In this document: in pieces, positions 8,519 to 17,308 of the stretch
Position numbering within the stretch: the stretch's first letter is position 1
Layout: each line of letters begins with the position of its first letter
Origin: Tubulinosema ratisbonensis
Lineage: Eukaryota > Microsporidia > Tubulinosematidae
DNA length: 19,265 nucleotides
Direction of reading: 5' to 3'
Assembly (NCBI GenBank): GCA_004000155.1
Contig: RCSS01000574.1
Span: 1-19,265 of the forward strand
Translations under genes and position numbers: made by a program
Notes under the pieces: generated by a model
Database searches by the model: none
What the model saw: only the letters and a program-made list of their open reading frames with translations
What the model was told of the DNA's origin: nothing

Positions 8519-8583
8519 AAAAATATATCGCAGTTTTTTTATACTTTAGAATTAGAAGTATAAAAAAACTGCGATATATTTTT
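8519..8583. repeat. Perfect 28-bp inverted repeat with a 9-nt loop
   Basis: Arms 8519-8546 and 8556-8583 are exact reverse complements: the left arm is AAAAATATATCGCAG, then seven T, then ATACTT. A perfect 28-bp arm including the GC-containing CGCAG core is far beyond chance even in AT-rich DNA. It lies 43 nt downstream of the frame-corrected stop (8626) of the membrane-protein gene and 268 nt upstream of the coiled-coil gene start. It may be a transcript-end hairpin, a cruciform, or a small palindromic mobile element; no terminal duplications are evident. Confidence 0.9.
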
Positions 8584-8625
8584 GCGATTTAAAAACAAAA
8601 TGTATAAATTTATTTTAAATAAATT

Positions 8626-9508
8626 TTATAATTTATTACCAATGCTATAAAAACTTTTACCAAACAAATAAAATTTAAATTTTTCATCAACTTCTAATTT
8701 CAATAAATAAAATTCATAGAATATAGTTAAATTAAACATGAACAAACATAAAATTCTATAGAAAAAACCAAATAAAAATAGAAATTACAAAAACATGATC
8801 AGTGTAATTTTTTTTTAAATATAAATTTGGAAGTAAAATTGTGAATAAGACAAAAAATAACGATAATATTATTAACAAAAAAATATAATCATATTTAAAT
8901 ACAAAATATATAGTAATAATTATTATTGGCAAATATATAAATATAGCTGTTAATAGTGTATTATAAATAAAAAAATATAGTTTTTTTGGTACGAATGCTT
9001 TTCTAAAATATAAAGTCATGAAATATGCCTTAGAAACCATCCCAAATAAAATAATAAAGATCGCAGCACAAATAATTGTTGTAATTATGGAGACAGGGTA
9101 AATTACTTGACCTCGAAAAAAACTGACTTCAATTATTTTATCCAGATAATAAGAATTGATAAACACAAACACGCATATAAAAATGTGAATTGTTAAATCA
9201 TCTAATATTGCGTTAATCCAAGATAATATCAAAATAAACTTCATAAATTTTTTACCTAAAACTACTGTGATTAAAAATACCATTAGTTTAAAAATTATAA
9301 AATGTAAAATAAACCAAAAGTAACTTTGAAAGGAAAATATCTTTAAAAGCAAAACTATTATTAAAGATTGTTCAATAGAAGAAATTACTACAAAAAGTAT
9401 GTATGTATCTTTAGGTGGGGTTTGAATTCGAACCTCTTCTGTTGGAAAACGTGATTTTTGACCATTTTTATTAATTAATTTGTTTTTCTGGTTCGCTTTT
9501 TTAGCCAT
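8626..9508 (-). CDS. Multipass membrane protein family, copy 1, frameshifted near the C-terminus
   Basis: ATG at 9508 opens 250 codons to a stop at 8756. A hydrophilic, Lys/Gln/Asn-rich N-terminus (1-34) is followed by about seven membrane segments (roughly 36-56, 62-84, 91-118, 135-158, 178-203, 207-230, 238 on). Just before the stop is a run of six A on the plus strand (8762-8767). Dropping one base moves into a frame open to a stop at 8626. That frame adds residues resembling the other copies' C-termini: YRILCLFMFNLTIFYEF against WRILMILNMFQEILYF in copy 2. The corrected gene is 882 nt, exactly the readthrough length of copy 2. The indel is either an assembly error in a homopolymer or recent inactivation. 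Unlike copies 2 and 3 it has no CCC signal near the ATG, which would fit loss of function. Integral membrane location is clear; the function is not recognised. Confidence 0.7.
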
Positions 9509-10260
9509 GATAAGATTAAATTTTAGTCATATAAAAACTTATGAATTTTTGAGATAAGAAATAAATTATATCAATTGTTGATAACAAATATTTTAACAAT
9601 TTGAGAAGAATATAAAGTTGAAATTCCAATAATAAATATTTAATACTTAATAAAGAGTCAATTTATCATGTTCATCCAAAAAATACATTACTAGAGCCAA
9701 TAAACAAATAACATTATTTAAATTTACAATGGAGAATTCTCTTTTGTACTCTTATTTGTAAATTTGAACAAAGTACCCTTTCAAATTTAAATACGCAGTT
9801 AAACCTTTATATTAAGATTTTGATTTGTATTTTATAAAATTAATAAGTTGTATAAAAACGGTAATTTCATGTTTTGAATGCAATATGTTTGAATACAATC
9901 TTATTTAAGTAAATCATTTAATCGAAATAAAGAAAATCTAAACTTCATTTGAAATTATTGTAGAAAATTTTTTTTATGTCATTCTTCAAGAAATTATTTT
10001 TATCGTTTTCTTAATACAAAAATAAAATTGATATCATCATAATATTATAAAAAATTTTTTTGCCTTGCAAAGTTAAAAATTTCTAACATTTTACATGTTT
10101 TTCAAAAAGCAAACTAACAGTTTATTAGATTATATTTTATTTTAAATTCATAATTGAAAATTTTTAGAATTTTTTAATCAGTTTTTAAAATTAGATGTTA
10201 TGAAAAGAGATATATAAACATCAAATTAGACTTATAATACTATAGAAATAAATTAATATT
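9509..10260. other. AT-rich gene-free region upstream of membrane-family copy 1
   Basis: No ORF can be supported. A 10-bp palindrome GAGAATTCTC near 9731 sits between inverted AAATTTACAA and TTGTAAATTT. The right-hand motif, about 250 nt before the ATG, resembles the ACAAATTTG block found upstream of copies 2 and its relic, but the match is short. Confidence 0.4.
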
Positions 10261-11079
10261 CATAGCCAGGTTTTATGAAATGGAGTAATTTACATCTTAA
10301 CATAACAAAAAATCGCTTATTAATATATCCTTCAAACAACAAGACTAAGTTTTGGTTATCATAACGAAATTACAACGGATTTCTAACCTTCATCAATTTT
10401 TGCTACAAAGCCATATCAGAAATGTATTATATAATAAAATAAAATCTAAGATAGGCCTGGAATCGGTAATAAAGCTTAAATTTGAAAAATTTTATTAACA
10501 TCAATTTTTTTTGATACAAGAGCAAAGTATACACATATATCAGAAAAATGAAATCACAAGAAAATTAGAAGAAAGGGCCCAATCTTTAAAGAACATAATG
10601 CCAAGAATTTAGAAAAAAATTACAGAACTTATGGTGATAATATAATTAAAGAATATACTTTGTTGACAAAACAAACTTATACTCATAATCTACAAAGATA
10701 TTTAATGATATTATGAGACTTTTTTTCTGCAAATACAAAAAATATTTTCTTTTTAATGCAAGATACTCAAGTATAGAGGTGGCAATCAAAAAAATGTAAA
10801 AATGTTATATAAATTCTCAAAACCCTCTTAAAATAAAGTGAAATAAAGGATTGTAAAGCATTTAACTCATATTTTTTCAAATTTAAATTTATTGATTTAG
10901 TATTCAAAGTTTTAATATATTATTCACAAAAGTCCAATGTATTGAGTGAAGACAGACTTTTAAGACTGTACCAAGAGAACTTATACGACTTTAAAACCAC
11001 ATGTTAATATGACTGGAAAGCCAAATCTCTAACCTAAGATTTCTTAACAAAACCCTTAATAGCATATTTTGATTTTTTT
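10261..11079 (+). pseudogene. Possible decayed coding sequence, unidentified
   Basis: Read in the single frame starting at 10261, this stretch has clearly fewer stops than expected for such AT-rich DNA, and a mixed, non-repetitive residue content. Two stretches are open for more than 50 codons: 10552-10713 (GPIFKEHNAKNLEKNYRTYG followed by a TGA) and from 10837 to about 11000 (VLSEDRLLRLYQENLYDFKT). Intervening stops at 10714, 10774, about 10810 and 10834 do not change the frame. Local GC is higher than in neighbouring spacer. I do not recognise the protein and it does not resemble the membrane family. It could be an old gene or element relic, or chance. Confidence 0.3.
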
Positions 11080-11183
11080 TGAAATATTAAAAAATGTTAA
11101 ATATTTTTGATGAATAAATAATTTAAGCTCATCATCTTAAGTGTGAATAAAAAATAAATGGGTTAGAAAATACAAACACTTAT

Positions 11184-11204
11184 TGAAAAATCTAAGATTT
11201 TTCA
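11184..11204. repeat. Short perfect hairpin
   Basis: TGAAAAATC and GATTTTTCA form a 9-bp stem with a TAA loop. It sits in a less AT-rich patch (cacctgagacacctc follows). No role assigned. Confidence 0.5.
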
Positions 11205-11388
11205 CCTGAGACACCTCTAACACTTTTAATGTCCCGGTACACATGTGATATTTTAAAAAAGTAAGAGTTTCGAAAGATTGTGAAAACAAAAAATAAAAAT
11301 TCAACAATAAATAAATTCAATAAACTTAAATAAAACATAACAAACCCTTTTAAGATTACAAAAGAGAAATGCTTGTTTAAATCTTAAC

Positions 11389-11451
11389 CATCAAATGATT
11401 GATAAAAAAGATTAAATCAAATATTTAAAATTTGATTTTAATCGTTTGATG
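11389..11451. repeat. Long imperfect inverted repeat
   Basis: CATCAAATGATT ... GATTAAATCAAAT (11389-11422) pairs with ATTTGATTTTAATCGTTTGATG (to 11451), with one G-T type mismatch, a one-base difference and a 9-nt bulge on the left arm. It lies downstream of the decayed membrane-family copy. Confidence 0.55.
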
Positions 11452-11529
11452 ATAAAACTTGAAAGTTATGGGCTTTTAATGGGAACTTATTTTGTAATAA
11501 CACTTTATCTAATATAATTTAATTGGATG

Positions 11530-11586
11530 AATAAAAATGTGAAATTGTTGCCCAGGAAAATCGGCAACATTTTTTAGATTTTTATT
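11530..11586. repeat. Inverted repeat with GC-containing core
   Basis: TGTTGCC and GGCAACA form a 7-bp core stem around a 10-nt loop. Further out AATAAAAAT and ATTTTTATT also pair, giving arms of about 23 bp with an unpaired middle. It is roughly 130-190 nt 3' of the decayed membrane-family copy, comparable to the hairpins 3' of copies 1 and 2. Confidence 0.6.
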
Positions 11587-11714
11587 AATTTACAAGACGG
11601 CCTTAACTCTAAAACTTTCAGACTATTTTGCCGTCATGTAAGCATGATTCTTTATCAAAAAGATGTTAGTTTGAAAAGGTTGATTTATTTAATTTTAAAG
11701 TAGAAATAAACTAA

Positions 11715-12495
11715 TTTTTTAGCCTCTGTATTTAATTTTTTTAAAATAAAAATTTTAAGAGATATTTTTTTAATCAGTATTCTCTAAAAACTTTAGAACA
11801 AAATTCATAATTTGTGAGAACCTCTCAATTATATACAATAAACAGTTGATGAAATTCACCAAACTATTACATTAACTTAATTATACCTAATTTTTTCAAA
11901 GCTTTTATAAAACCGCCCAAATATCCTTTTAATACGGCCTCCTAGATATAAATAGTGTATATGTAATCTAAAATTTTCTGTATGTATTTATATCATTTTT
12001 ATAGAATACTTTTAAAAAACCTGACATAACTGAAATTGCTGTGTAATAAATTATGATTATATAAAAAACATTTAAAATAAAATATATCGATCCGATCTTT
12101 TCGTGTATTTTAAAAAGTATAGATTTAATTTTAATATGTATATGGTTAAATTACCAAAATAAACATCAAATGACACTGCAAATATTTAGAAATATATTCC
12201 GAGAAAGAAGAAATTGTTCTTTTTTCTAAACAATTTGCTATTTGCATACAAAATAAAAAAAAATTTAAGAATACCGTTAACATAATATAACAAAAGTCAT
12301 CTGTAGCACGTTTTTTGGACATAAATTAAATAATCAAAGAAAAATACATTAAAATAAATGACAAAGGCTATTAAAAATGCTGTAAATAATATCTAAAATA
12401 AATTAATAATTAATAATTTCTAATTGACTACTCGGTTTACTGTTTTTTTACAATCCATTATCTAGGTCTTTAAAATTCTCATACTTGATTTTCAT
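11715..12495 (-). pseudogene. Decayed copy of the multipass membrane family (closest to copy 2)
   Basis: Starting at ATG 12495 the minus strand reads MKIKYENFKDLDNGL and then a stop; copy 2 begins MKIKYEKFKNIDSDL. After many stops, alignment without net shift resumes: the relic reads SILFKIHEKIGSIYFIL at residue offset about 125 (EKIG begins at codon 132), and copy 2 reads SLIFNFYEKIGLTDFIL with EKIG at 133. Both then have a Tyr-rich hydrophobic segment ending YKN. Near the end INCLLYIIERFSQIMNFVL matches copy 2 LNCWRILMILNMFQEILYF. Homology continues upstream of the ATG. The gene is clearly dead, with over a dozen in-frame stops, yet of nearly unchanged length, so decay was mainly by substitution. 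The left boundary is approximate. Confidence 0.85.
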
Positions 12496-12536
12496 TTCTA
12501 TTGGTAAAATCAAATTTTTAATTAAGTTTTCTTTTT

Positions 12537-12577
12537 GATTAACATTTACTGATAAGAAAAAAAACATTTCATCAAAT
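12537..12577 (-). promoter_or_regulatory. Upstream block shared with membrane-family copy 2 (relic side)
   Basis: gattaacatttactgataag and aacatttcatcaaat at 42-82 nt upstream of the relic ATG match 15124-15164 upstream of copy 2 at nearly the same distance. It is either residual duplication or a conserved promoter element; two copies cannot distinguish these. Confidence 0.55.
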
Positions 12578-12702
12578 AAAAAAATTCTATAAAATTAGAA
12601 CCAAAAACTGTTAAATTTTTTAGTTAAGAACTGTATTCTAAAAAAGTATTGATATCATAAATCTATAACAACTTACAACTAAAAAATATATTTAATAATT
12701 TT

Positions 12703-12770
12703 TTTGTTAATTTACAAATTTGGCAGAAAGTATCAAATTTCCGATAAATTAAAACATTAAAGTTAATATT
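12703..12770. repeat. Second homologous upstream block (relic side)
   Basis: tttttgttaatttacaaatttg... and following text to about 12770 aligns with 15485-15552 upstream of copy 2. Between the two blocks the copy-2 side carries about 200 extra nt (15235-15430), so one side suffered an insertion or the other a deletion. Confidence 0.5.
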
Positions 12771-13163
12771 AAAATTTAAATTCGACGCACCATTCAAAAA
12801 GTAAATAAATAGATTAAAAATTAAGACATGCAATATTTATAAATATTTTTATATCAATCAATTTACTTATGAATAATTTTACGAAACAAATATGTAAGAG
12901 GAGCAAAAAAACAAATTAAAAAAATAATTTTATTAATTGTAAAAACAAAACAAATATTTTTTAGTATTTTAAAAAACACTTTATTTTTTAATTTTTGATT
13001 AAACTTGTTAATCTCTCCTTAAATTTATTTAAAAGTTTATTAACGAATACATTGTTTGAGGAATTTGTATTATTAACAATGTTTTAAATAAAGAAGTTTT
13101 TATTGTCTATTATTCAAAAATGGACTTTATTTTTAATGTTAATATATTTATAACCAATATTAA
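12771..13163. other. AT-rich gene-free spacer
   Basis: No gene, relic or repeat can be supported here beyond A/T-rich runs. Confidence 0.5.
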
Positions 13164-13364
13164 TTAATCATCTAATAATATAAAATTCAACATCATGGTA
13201 TCGTTATCAAGATGTCTGTGAAGCATAGAAATCAAAACATGTCTCCTTGTAATTTCCAGTAAAACCAAAAAAATTTCCTTCTTTAATGGCCTAACACACA
13301 AAAACTTAGTCAAATCATATCTCCAATGGCGTTTTAAAAAATTAAAATAATATAAATTTATTTT
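13164..13364 (-). pseudogene. Isolated 66-codon open frame, possible coding relic
   Basis: This frame has no suitable start codon at its beginning and follows directly on a stop at 13365-13367. It encodes a non-repetitive peptide including KRHWRYDLTKFLCVRPLKK and VLLEITRRHVLISMLHRHL, with Trp, Cys, His and many Arg, which is unusual for random AT-rich sequence. The underlying DNA (13195-13335) is locally richer in G and C. It does not match the membrane family. It may be the remnant of a gene or mobile element; I do not recognise it. Confidence 0.3.
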
Positions 13365-13367
13365 TTA

Positions 13368-14020
13368 TAAATCTTATTTTGTGGGTAGATTTTTTCATTA
13401 AAGATATAAATTTTGTTATAAGCAGCATTTTGTTTAATATTTAAATTAGGAAAAAATTATTACGAAACCATAGAAAAAAACTGATTGCTTCATTTTAGAA
13501 AAGCAAAGCCGAATAAATTATACTTTTTTTGATTAAAATTTTATTTTGATTTATATAGCATCGTGCTGTGTACATATAAAATCAAGAAAACTTGTCAATT
13601 ACCATTCATCTTTCAGCCTACAATATATTTAATTAAATTTCATATAATAATCAATTGTTTTGTATATCAAAATCCTTGTTTTTTTTAACACCAAAAGTGT
13701 AAGAAAAATTAAAGTAAAAAGAAAATTAGTACAATAAAGATAAATGACAATAATTCAAAAATACATAGAAATAAACAATTTATAAGCATTTTAATGGTAC
13801 ACAGACAAAGTCATTCTACCTTAAGTGTCTTAATAAAAGATACTTTAAAAATATTAAAGTTTAATTATGTAAATAACATTAACCATTTTAAGTTTGTATG
13901 AAAAATTTAATAAAACCATTAATTTATATTTGTAGATTGTAAATATTTTTTTGTTCTTCAAAATAAATTTGTATTTTATTTAAATATTTATTTTTTTCAT
14001 GATGAAATAAACCAAAAAAA
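13368..14020. other. AT-rich gene-free spacer
   Basis: No ORF, RNA gene or convincing repeat seen. It lies 3' of membrane-family copy 2. Confidence 0.5.
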
Positions 14021-14054
14021 AATTCTGTTAATTTTCTGTGAAATTAACAGAATT
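14021..14054. repeat. Perfect 14-bp hairpin 3' of membrane-family copy 2
   Basis: AATTCTGTTAATTT (14021-14034) and AAATTAACAGAATT (14041-14054) are exact reverse complements around TCTGTG. It is followed 16 nt later by a second perfect hairpin. Confidence 0.8.
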
Positions 14055-14070
14055 ATTAATTCGTTAAATG

Positions 14071-14101
14071 TGTTAATTTAAATTTTGTCTTTAAATTAAC
14101 A
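14071..14101. repeat. Perfect 12-bp hairpin 3' of membrane-family copy 2
   Basis: TGTTAATTTAAA (14071-14082) and TTTAAATTAACA (14090-14101) pair exactly around a 7-nt loop. Both hairpins share the GTTAATTT/AAATTAAC core, so they may be related to each other. The second ends 97 nt before the readthrough stop of copy 2. Confidence 0.75.
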
Positions 14102-14197
14102 TAGCTTTTATATTCAATGTAAATTTTTTGTTAAAAATTTAAAAAAAAAGTAAGAAATTTAAAGAAAATAAACNNTNAAATTTAATAGTTTTTTTAT

Positions 14198-14272
14198 TTA
14201 ATTATAAAGCGTAATATTTGCGGGATTGTATCTTTCATCACTCAAGAAAAAATTATATTTAACTGCACTCAA
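14198..14272 (-). other. In-frame coding-like extension beyond the stop of membrane-family copy 2
   Basis: After the TAA at 14273-14275 the same frame runs 24 codons to the next stop at 14198: LSAVKYNFFLSDERYNPANI and four more residues. This resembles the tail of copy 3 (LSNILKILFLPDNYEITD) and the frame-corrected tail of copy 1 (KFKFYLFGKSFYSIGNKL). Its base composition is richer in G and C than the spacer beyond it. It suggests the copy-2 stop is recent, a sequencing error, or read through. Confidence 0.6.
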
Positions 14273-15079
14273 TTAGTTATATCCACTTAAAAATACTGCT
14301 AATATTTCAAAGTATAAAATTTCTTGAAACATATTCAAAATCATCAAAATTCTCCAACAATTAAGCAAAATTTTTACAACCACGTTCTCATTTCTTAACG
14401 TTTTATATGCTAAAAAAGACCCTAAATAATTAACAAAAACCCCAATAAAAGAAATAAACGACGTCAATATCAATGGATATGTCATACCATAAAATTTTAC
14501 TAAGTTTAATACACACATTGATAAAAAAACTAAGGTATAAAAAGAATAAATTTTGAATAAAAGATTAGGAGATATGTTTTTATAGTAAATCCAGGCTAAC
14601 AAATAAAACAATAAGAACATTATATAATAAAAGATATTCATATAAATATGGATTAAAATAAAATCTGTTAGTCCTATTTTTTCATAGAAATTAAAGATTA
14701 AAGAGATTGTTTTTTTTAAGTAAAAGAACAATAAAAAGAGATGAATATAAGAATGTATTATTAGATTTTTAGTAATGGTATTTGCCGAAGACAAATTCTC
14801 TTTGTCATCATTTATAATCTTAGTTTGTCTTATCAAAAAAACCGCATGAATAAAGGCAAGAGTACCAATAAGAGGCCATGATTTTGATAAATAAATGTCT
14901 GATTGGTTTAAAATTGCACAAAAAATTGGGTATAAAATTAGAATTATCAAGAATCCGATATACAATTTACAAAGTAAATAAAACAAAATTAATTTTAAAT
15001 TAGAATCTTTTAGTTCAATTTTTTCTGATTCTTGTAAATCACTATCTATGTTTTTAAATTTCTCATATTTTATTTTCAT
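14273..15079 (-). CDS. Multipass membrane protein family, copy 2 (268 aa, conserved tail beyond stop)
   Basis: ATG at 15079 with CCC six bases upstream (AGCCCTTAAAAATG). A hydrophilic acidic/Lys N-terminus (1-27) is followed by about seven membrane segments (roughly 28-57, 67-85, 104-130, 136-166, 173-195, 200-225, 234-264). Hallmarks shared with copy 3 are an EN pair (231-232) about 20 residues before the tripeptide FQE (251-253), inside a hydrophobic helix (ILMILNMFQEILYF). A basic, polar loop (KTLRNENVVVK) precedes the last helix. The ORF stops at 14273 but conserved sequence continues in frame to 14198; read through, it is 882 nt, the length of corrected copy 1. A dead duplicate lies 2.6 kb away on the same strand. 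The family is not recognised; a lineage-specific expanded family is likely. Function could be transport or surface related, but nothing in the sequence shows which. Confidence 0.75.
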   Translation of the reverse strand: MKIKYEKFKNIDSDLQESEKIELKDSNLKLILFYLLCKLYIGFLIILILYPIFCAILNQSDIYLSKSWPLIGTLAFIHAVFLIRQTKIINDDKENLSSANTITKNLIIHSYIHLFLLFFYLKKTISLIFNFYEKIGLTDFILIHIYMNIFYYIMFLLFYLLAWIYYKNISPNLLFKIYSFYTLVFLSMCVLNLVKFYGMTYPLILTSFISFIGVFVNYLGSFLAYKTLRNENVVVKILLNCWRILMILNMFQEILYFEILAVFLSGYN

Positions 15080-15085
15080 TTTTAA

Positions 15086-15088
15086 GGG
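15086..15088 (-). promoter_or_regulatory. CCC start signal for membrane-family copy 2
   Basis: The coding strand reads TAGCCCTTAAAAATG. The equivalent position in the decayed copy has lost the C-triplet (ACCAATAGAAATG). Confidence 0.4.
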
Positions 15089-15123
15089 CTAAAACGAATG
15101 TTAAATTAAATTTTACTTTTTTT

Positions 15124-15164
15124 GATCAACATTTACCGACAGGAAATGAAACATTTCATCAAAT
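15124..15164 (-). promoter_or_regulatory. Upstream block shared with the decayed copy (copy-2 side)
   Basis: gatcaacatttaccgacagg and aacatttcatcaaat match 12537-12577 with a few substitutions; the 15-base second part is identical and lies 71 nt upstream of the ATG here and 68 nt upstream in the relic. Confidence 0.55.
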
Positions 15165-15484
15165 TAAAATTTTTAAAAAATGGAATAAAAATTTTATTTT
15201 ACTGGAAATTATATTTAAAATACTTATTGATATTGCCCTATGTGAGTATGTCCACCTGATTCTAGGTATCGGAGACAAATATTACTATTTTTTTTGAAAT
15301 CAAATAGGTTTAATATTTTTTGTTAGACTTTTTTATATAAGTTTATTTCCTTTTTTATAGCTCATTAATCAGTTCTAGCCCTTCTTAGAAATATAATTTA
15401 ATTTGTGTCAGATTTTATTAATAATAACTGTTTTTTAAATTTGTACGAATATTATAAAATTATCACATAAAATAAATTCAATTA
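15165..15484. other. Spacer with an about 200-nt segment absent from the duplicate copy
   Basis: The text diverges from the decayed copy after tattgatat (about 15230), and homology resumes near 15487. The extra segment includes a GC-richer patch (ctatgtgagtatgtccacc) that is open on the plus strand in a frame from 15058 to 15297 without any Met. No terminal repeats were recognised. Confidence 0.4.
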
Positions 15485-15552
15485 TGTTTTTGTAAATTTA
15501 CAAATTTGAAATAATTTATCAAACTTATAATTAATTAAAATATTTAAGTTTG
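15485..15552. repeat. Second homologous upstream block (copy-2 side)
   Basis: tttttgtaaatttacaaatttg... ttaagttt aligns with 12703-12770, supporting a segmental duplication that includes at least about 470 nt of upstream DNA on this side. Confidence 0.5.
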
Positions 15553-16663
15553 TATATAAAACTAAATTTAAAAAATATTGGAAAAGTATTATTTTAATTT
15601 GAACTAATAAAATTAAAGTGAAGTTCAAAATATGTTCATAACAATTATTTAATTAAAAATTAAAATATCATATACTTTTTGCAATTTTTAAGTTTTTTAA
15701 ATTAAACAAAATAATAAAATTTTTTATATAAAAATCAGATCAAAAATATCAATAATTCTTTTTTGAAATAAAAAATATTAAATAAATCTTTCAACTACAA
15801 ATATATTTTAATTCAAATATAAATTTTTTATTCGATTTTTTTTAGAAAAACTTTTTAAAGTGCAAATATTATTGTTTAATATTCAACAAAATCTTTTATT
15901 CCAAAATTTTATTACTTTATAGTAAAAATTAAGAGATGATATTTTAATAATAGGTGATTTATAGATATTTTTTTATTTGTGAAAAAAAAATTTCTACTAG
16001 AATTAAGAAATAGAGAATAAGATTAAAAACCATAATTTGAAATTTTCTATGATTTATAATTCAAATTCTGATAAATAATACAGTTTTACAAATTTTATAA
16101 AACTGCGTTTTTTTTAAATATTAAATTCTTAAAATATTATTTTTAGAATGTAAAATACAATCTTTTTTTTTGCTAAAAGATATTACATAGTTTTGAATAG
16201 AAATTGAAATCAGAAAATTAAGTGAAAATATTTTATTTTTTACTTATTGAATTAATTTTAAAAACTTTTTTCTAAATAATTTCAATAAGATTTATTTTAT
16301 AAGTAAAAAATTATAACTCATTTAAGAAATACAACATTCTTAATTTAAATTTTTTTTCATTCTTAAAAGAAAAAACAAAAGGATTTTATAACAAGAAGTT
16401 TTGGGATAATGTTATCTTTAATATCATCTTATAATTAAAATTTATGTTTAAAGAGACAAAATTGATATGAAACTTTCTCGAATAATATGTATGGGTTAAA
16501 GTTTATTCTTTATACTCTTTAATGTGTAATTACAATCTGTTCTCTAAAAACTTTTAGAATATTATCATTTTTATATTTTTGTAACATAATTTTTAAGACA
16601 AGGGTTTGAAATTTTAATTTTCTAATCTATTTTTATTTATATTTTTCTTAATAAAAAATACCC
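15553..16663. other. AT-rich gene-free spacer between the divergent membrane-family arrays
   Basis: Extremely AT-rich with no ORF supported. An 8-bp hairpin (CAGTTTTA 16081-16088 with TAAAACTG 16098-16105) continues into AAAACTGCG, the same core as the 28-bp inverted repeat at 8519; a shorter inverted AATTTGAA/TTCAAATT pair lies just before it. Confidence 0.45.
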
Positions 16664-17060
16664 ATGTCTAACAAAGGAAAGATTTTGAATAAACAAAAGA
16701 TAGAATACATTTATTAAAAACACTTATTATTCAGGTCATATCGCTTAGGATAAAACATTTCAATTAGAAAAGAAATTTAATAAAATGATTATAATTCAAA
16801 AAGTAAACATCAGAAAATTTTTTTTTGAAATAAAGTGATTTTTGTATCTGATATTAATTTTAATGTTGTAAATTAATTATTATAAAAATTTATGATTTTT
16901 GTTAAACTGTTCTAAAAATGATTAACCTTTATGAAATTTAGGAAAAATTGCCAAATAAAAGATCGTTTTTTAAATTTAAGAAAACATCACGAATATTTGT
17001 TTATTTTAAAATAAAGACTATTTTGCCATATTTTCAAACTTTGTAAATATTTTGATTAAA
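16664..17060 (+). pseudogene. Probable decayed copy of the membrane family on the plus strand
   Basis: CCC directly abuts an ATG at 16664 (aaatacCCATG context), giving MSNKGKILNKQKIEYIY then a stop; the polar, Lys/Asn-rich start resembles the N-termini of copies 1 and 3. Further on, in another frame, RSFFKFKKTSRIFVYFKIKT (from about 16957) resembles copy 3 around QKFISKNINKSRLLVYFNFKT: SR, VYF and KT coincide. The relic would be about 180 nt shorter than copy 3 at this point, requiring a deletion. The evidence is thinner than for the relic at 11715-12495, so this is a probable rather than a firm call; the 3' limit is not defined. Confidence 0.4.
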
Positions 17061-17308
17061 AATCAATTCAACTTACTTACAACAGAACAAATAGATTCCG
17101 ATTTTTAAAATGTACTCAGATAATTCTTTACATATAAGAATAAAATACTTGAAATTTAAATATTTTCCAATTTAAGTTAAAGTATTTTGGATTAAAGAAT
17201 GTTTATATTGTAAAGTATTTTAAGATAAAAAAGATTTTTTTACACTTAGGATTTACAAATTGATTAAATGTATTTTCACTTGTATCAACAATATTTAAAG
17301 AATTATAG
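17061..17308. other. AT-rich region after the probable relic
   Basis: It may hold the rest of the decayed copy, but I could not align it with confidence to copy 3. No ORF seen. Confidence 0.35.

Noticed and set aside
15058..15297. 79-codon plus-strand open frame upstream of membrane-family copy 2
   Set aside because: No Met, not open in the duplicated copy at 12.5 kb, and overlaps the copy-2 start; treated as chance apart from the insertion noted separately.
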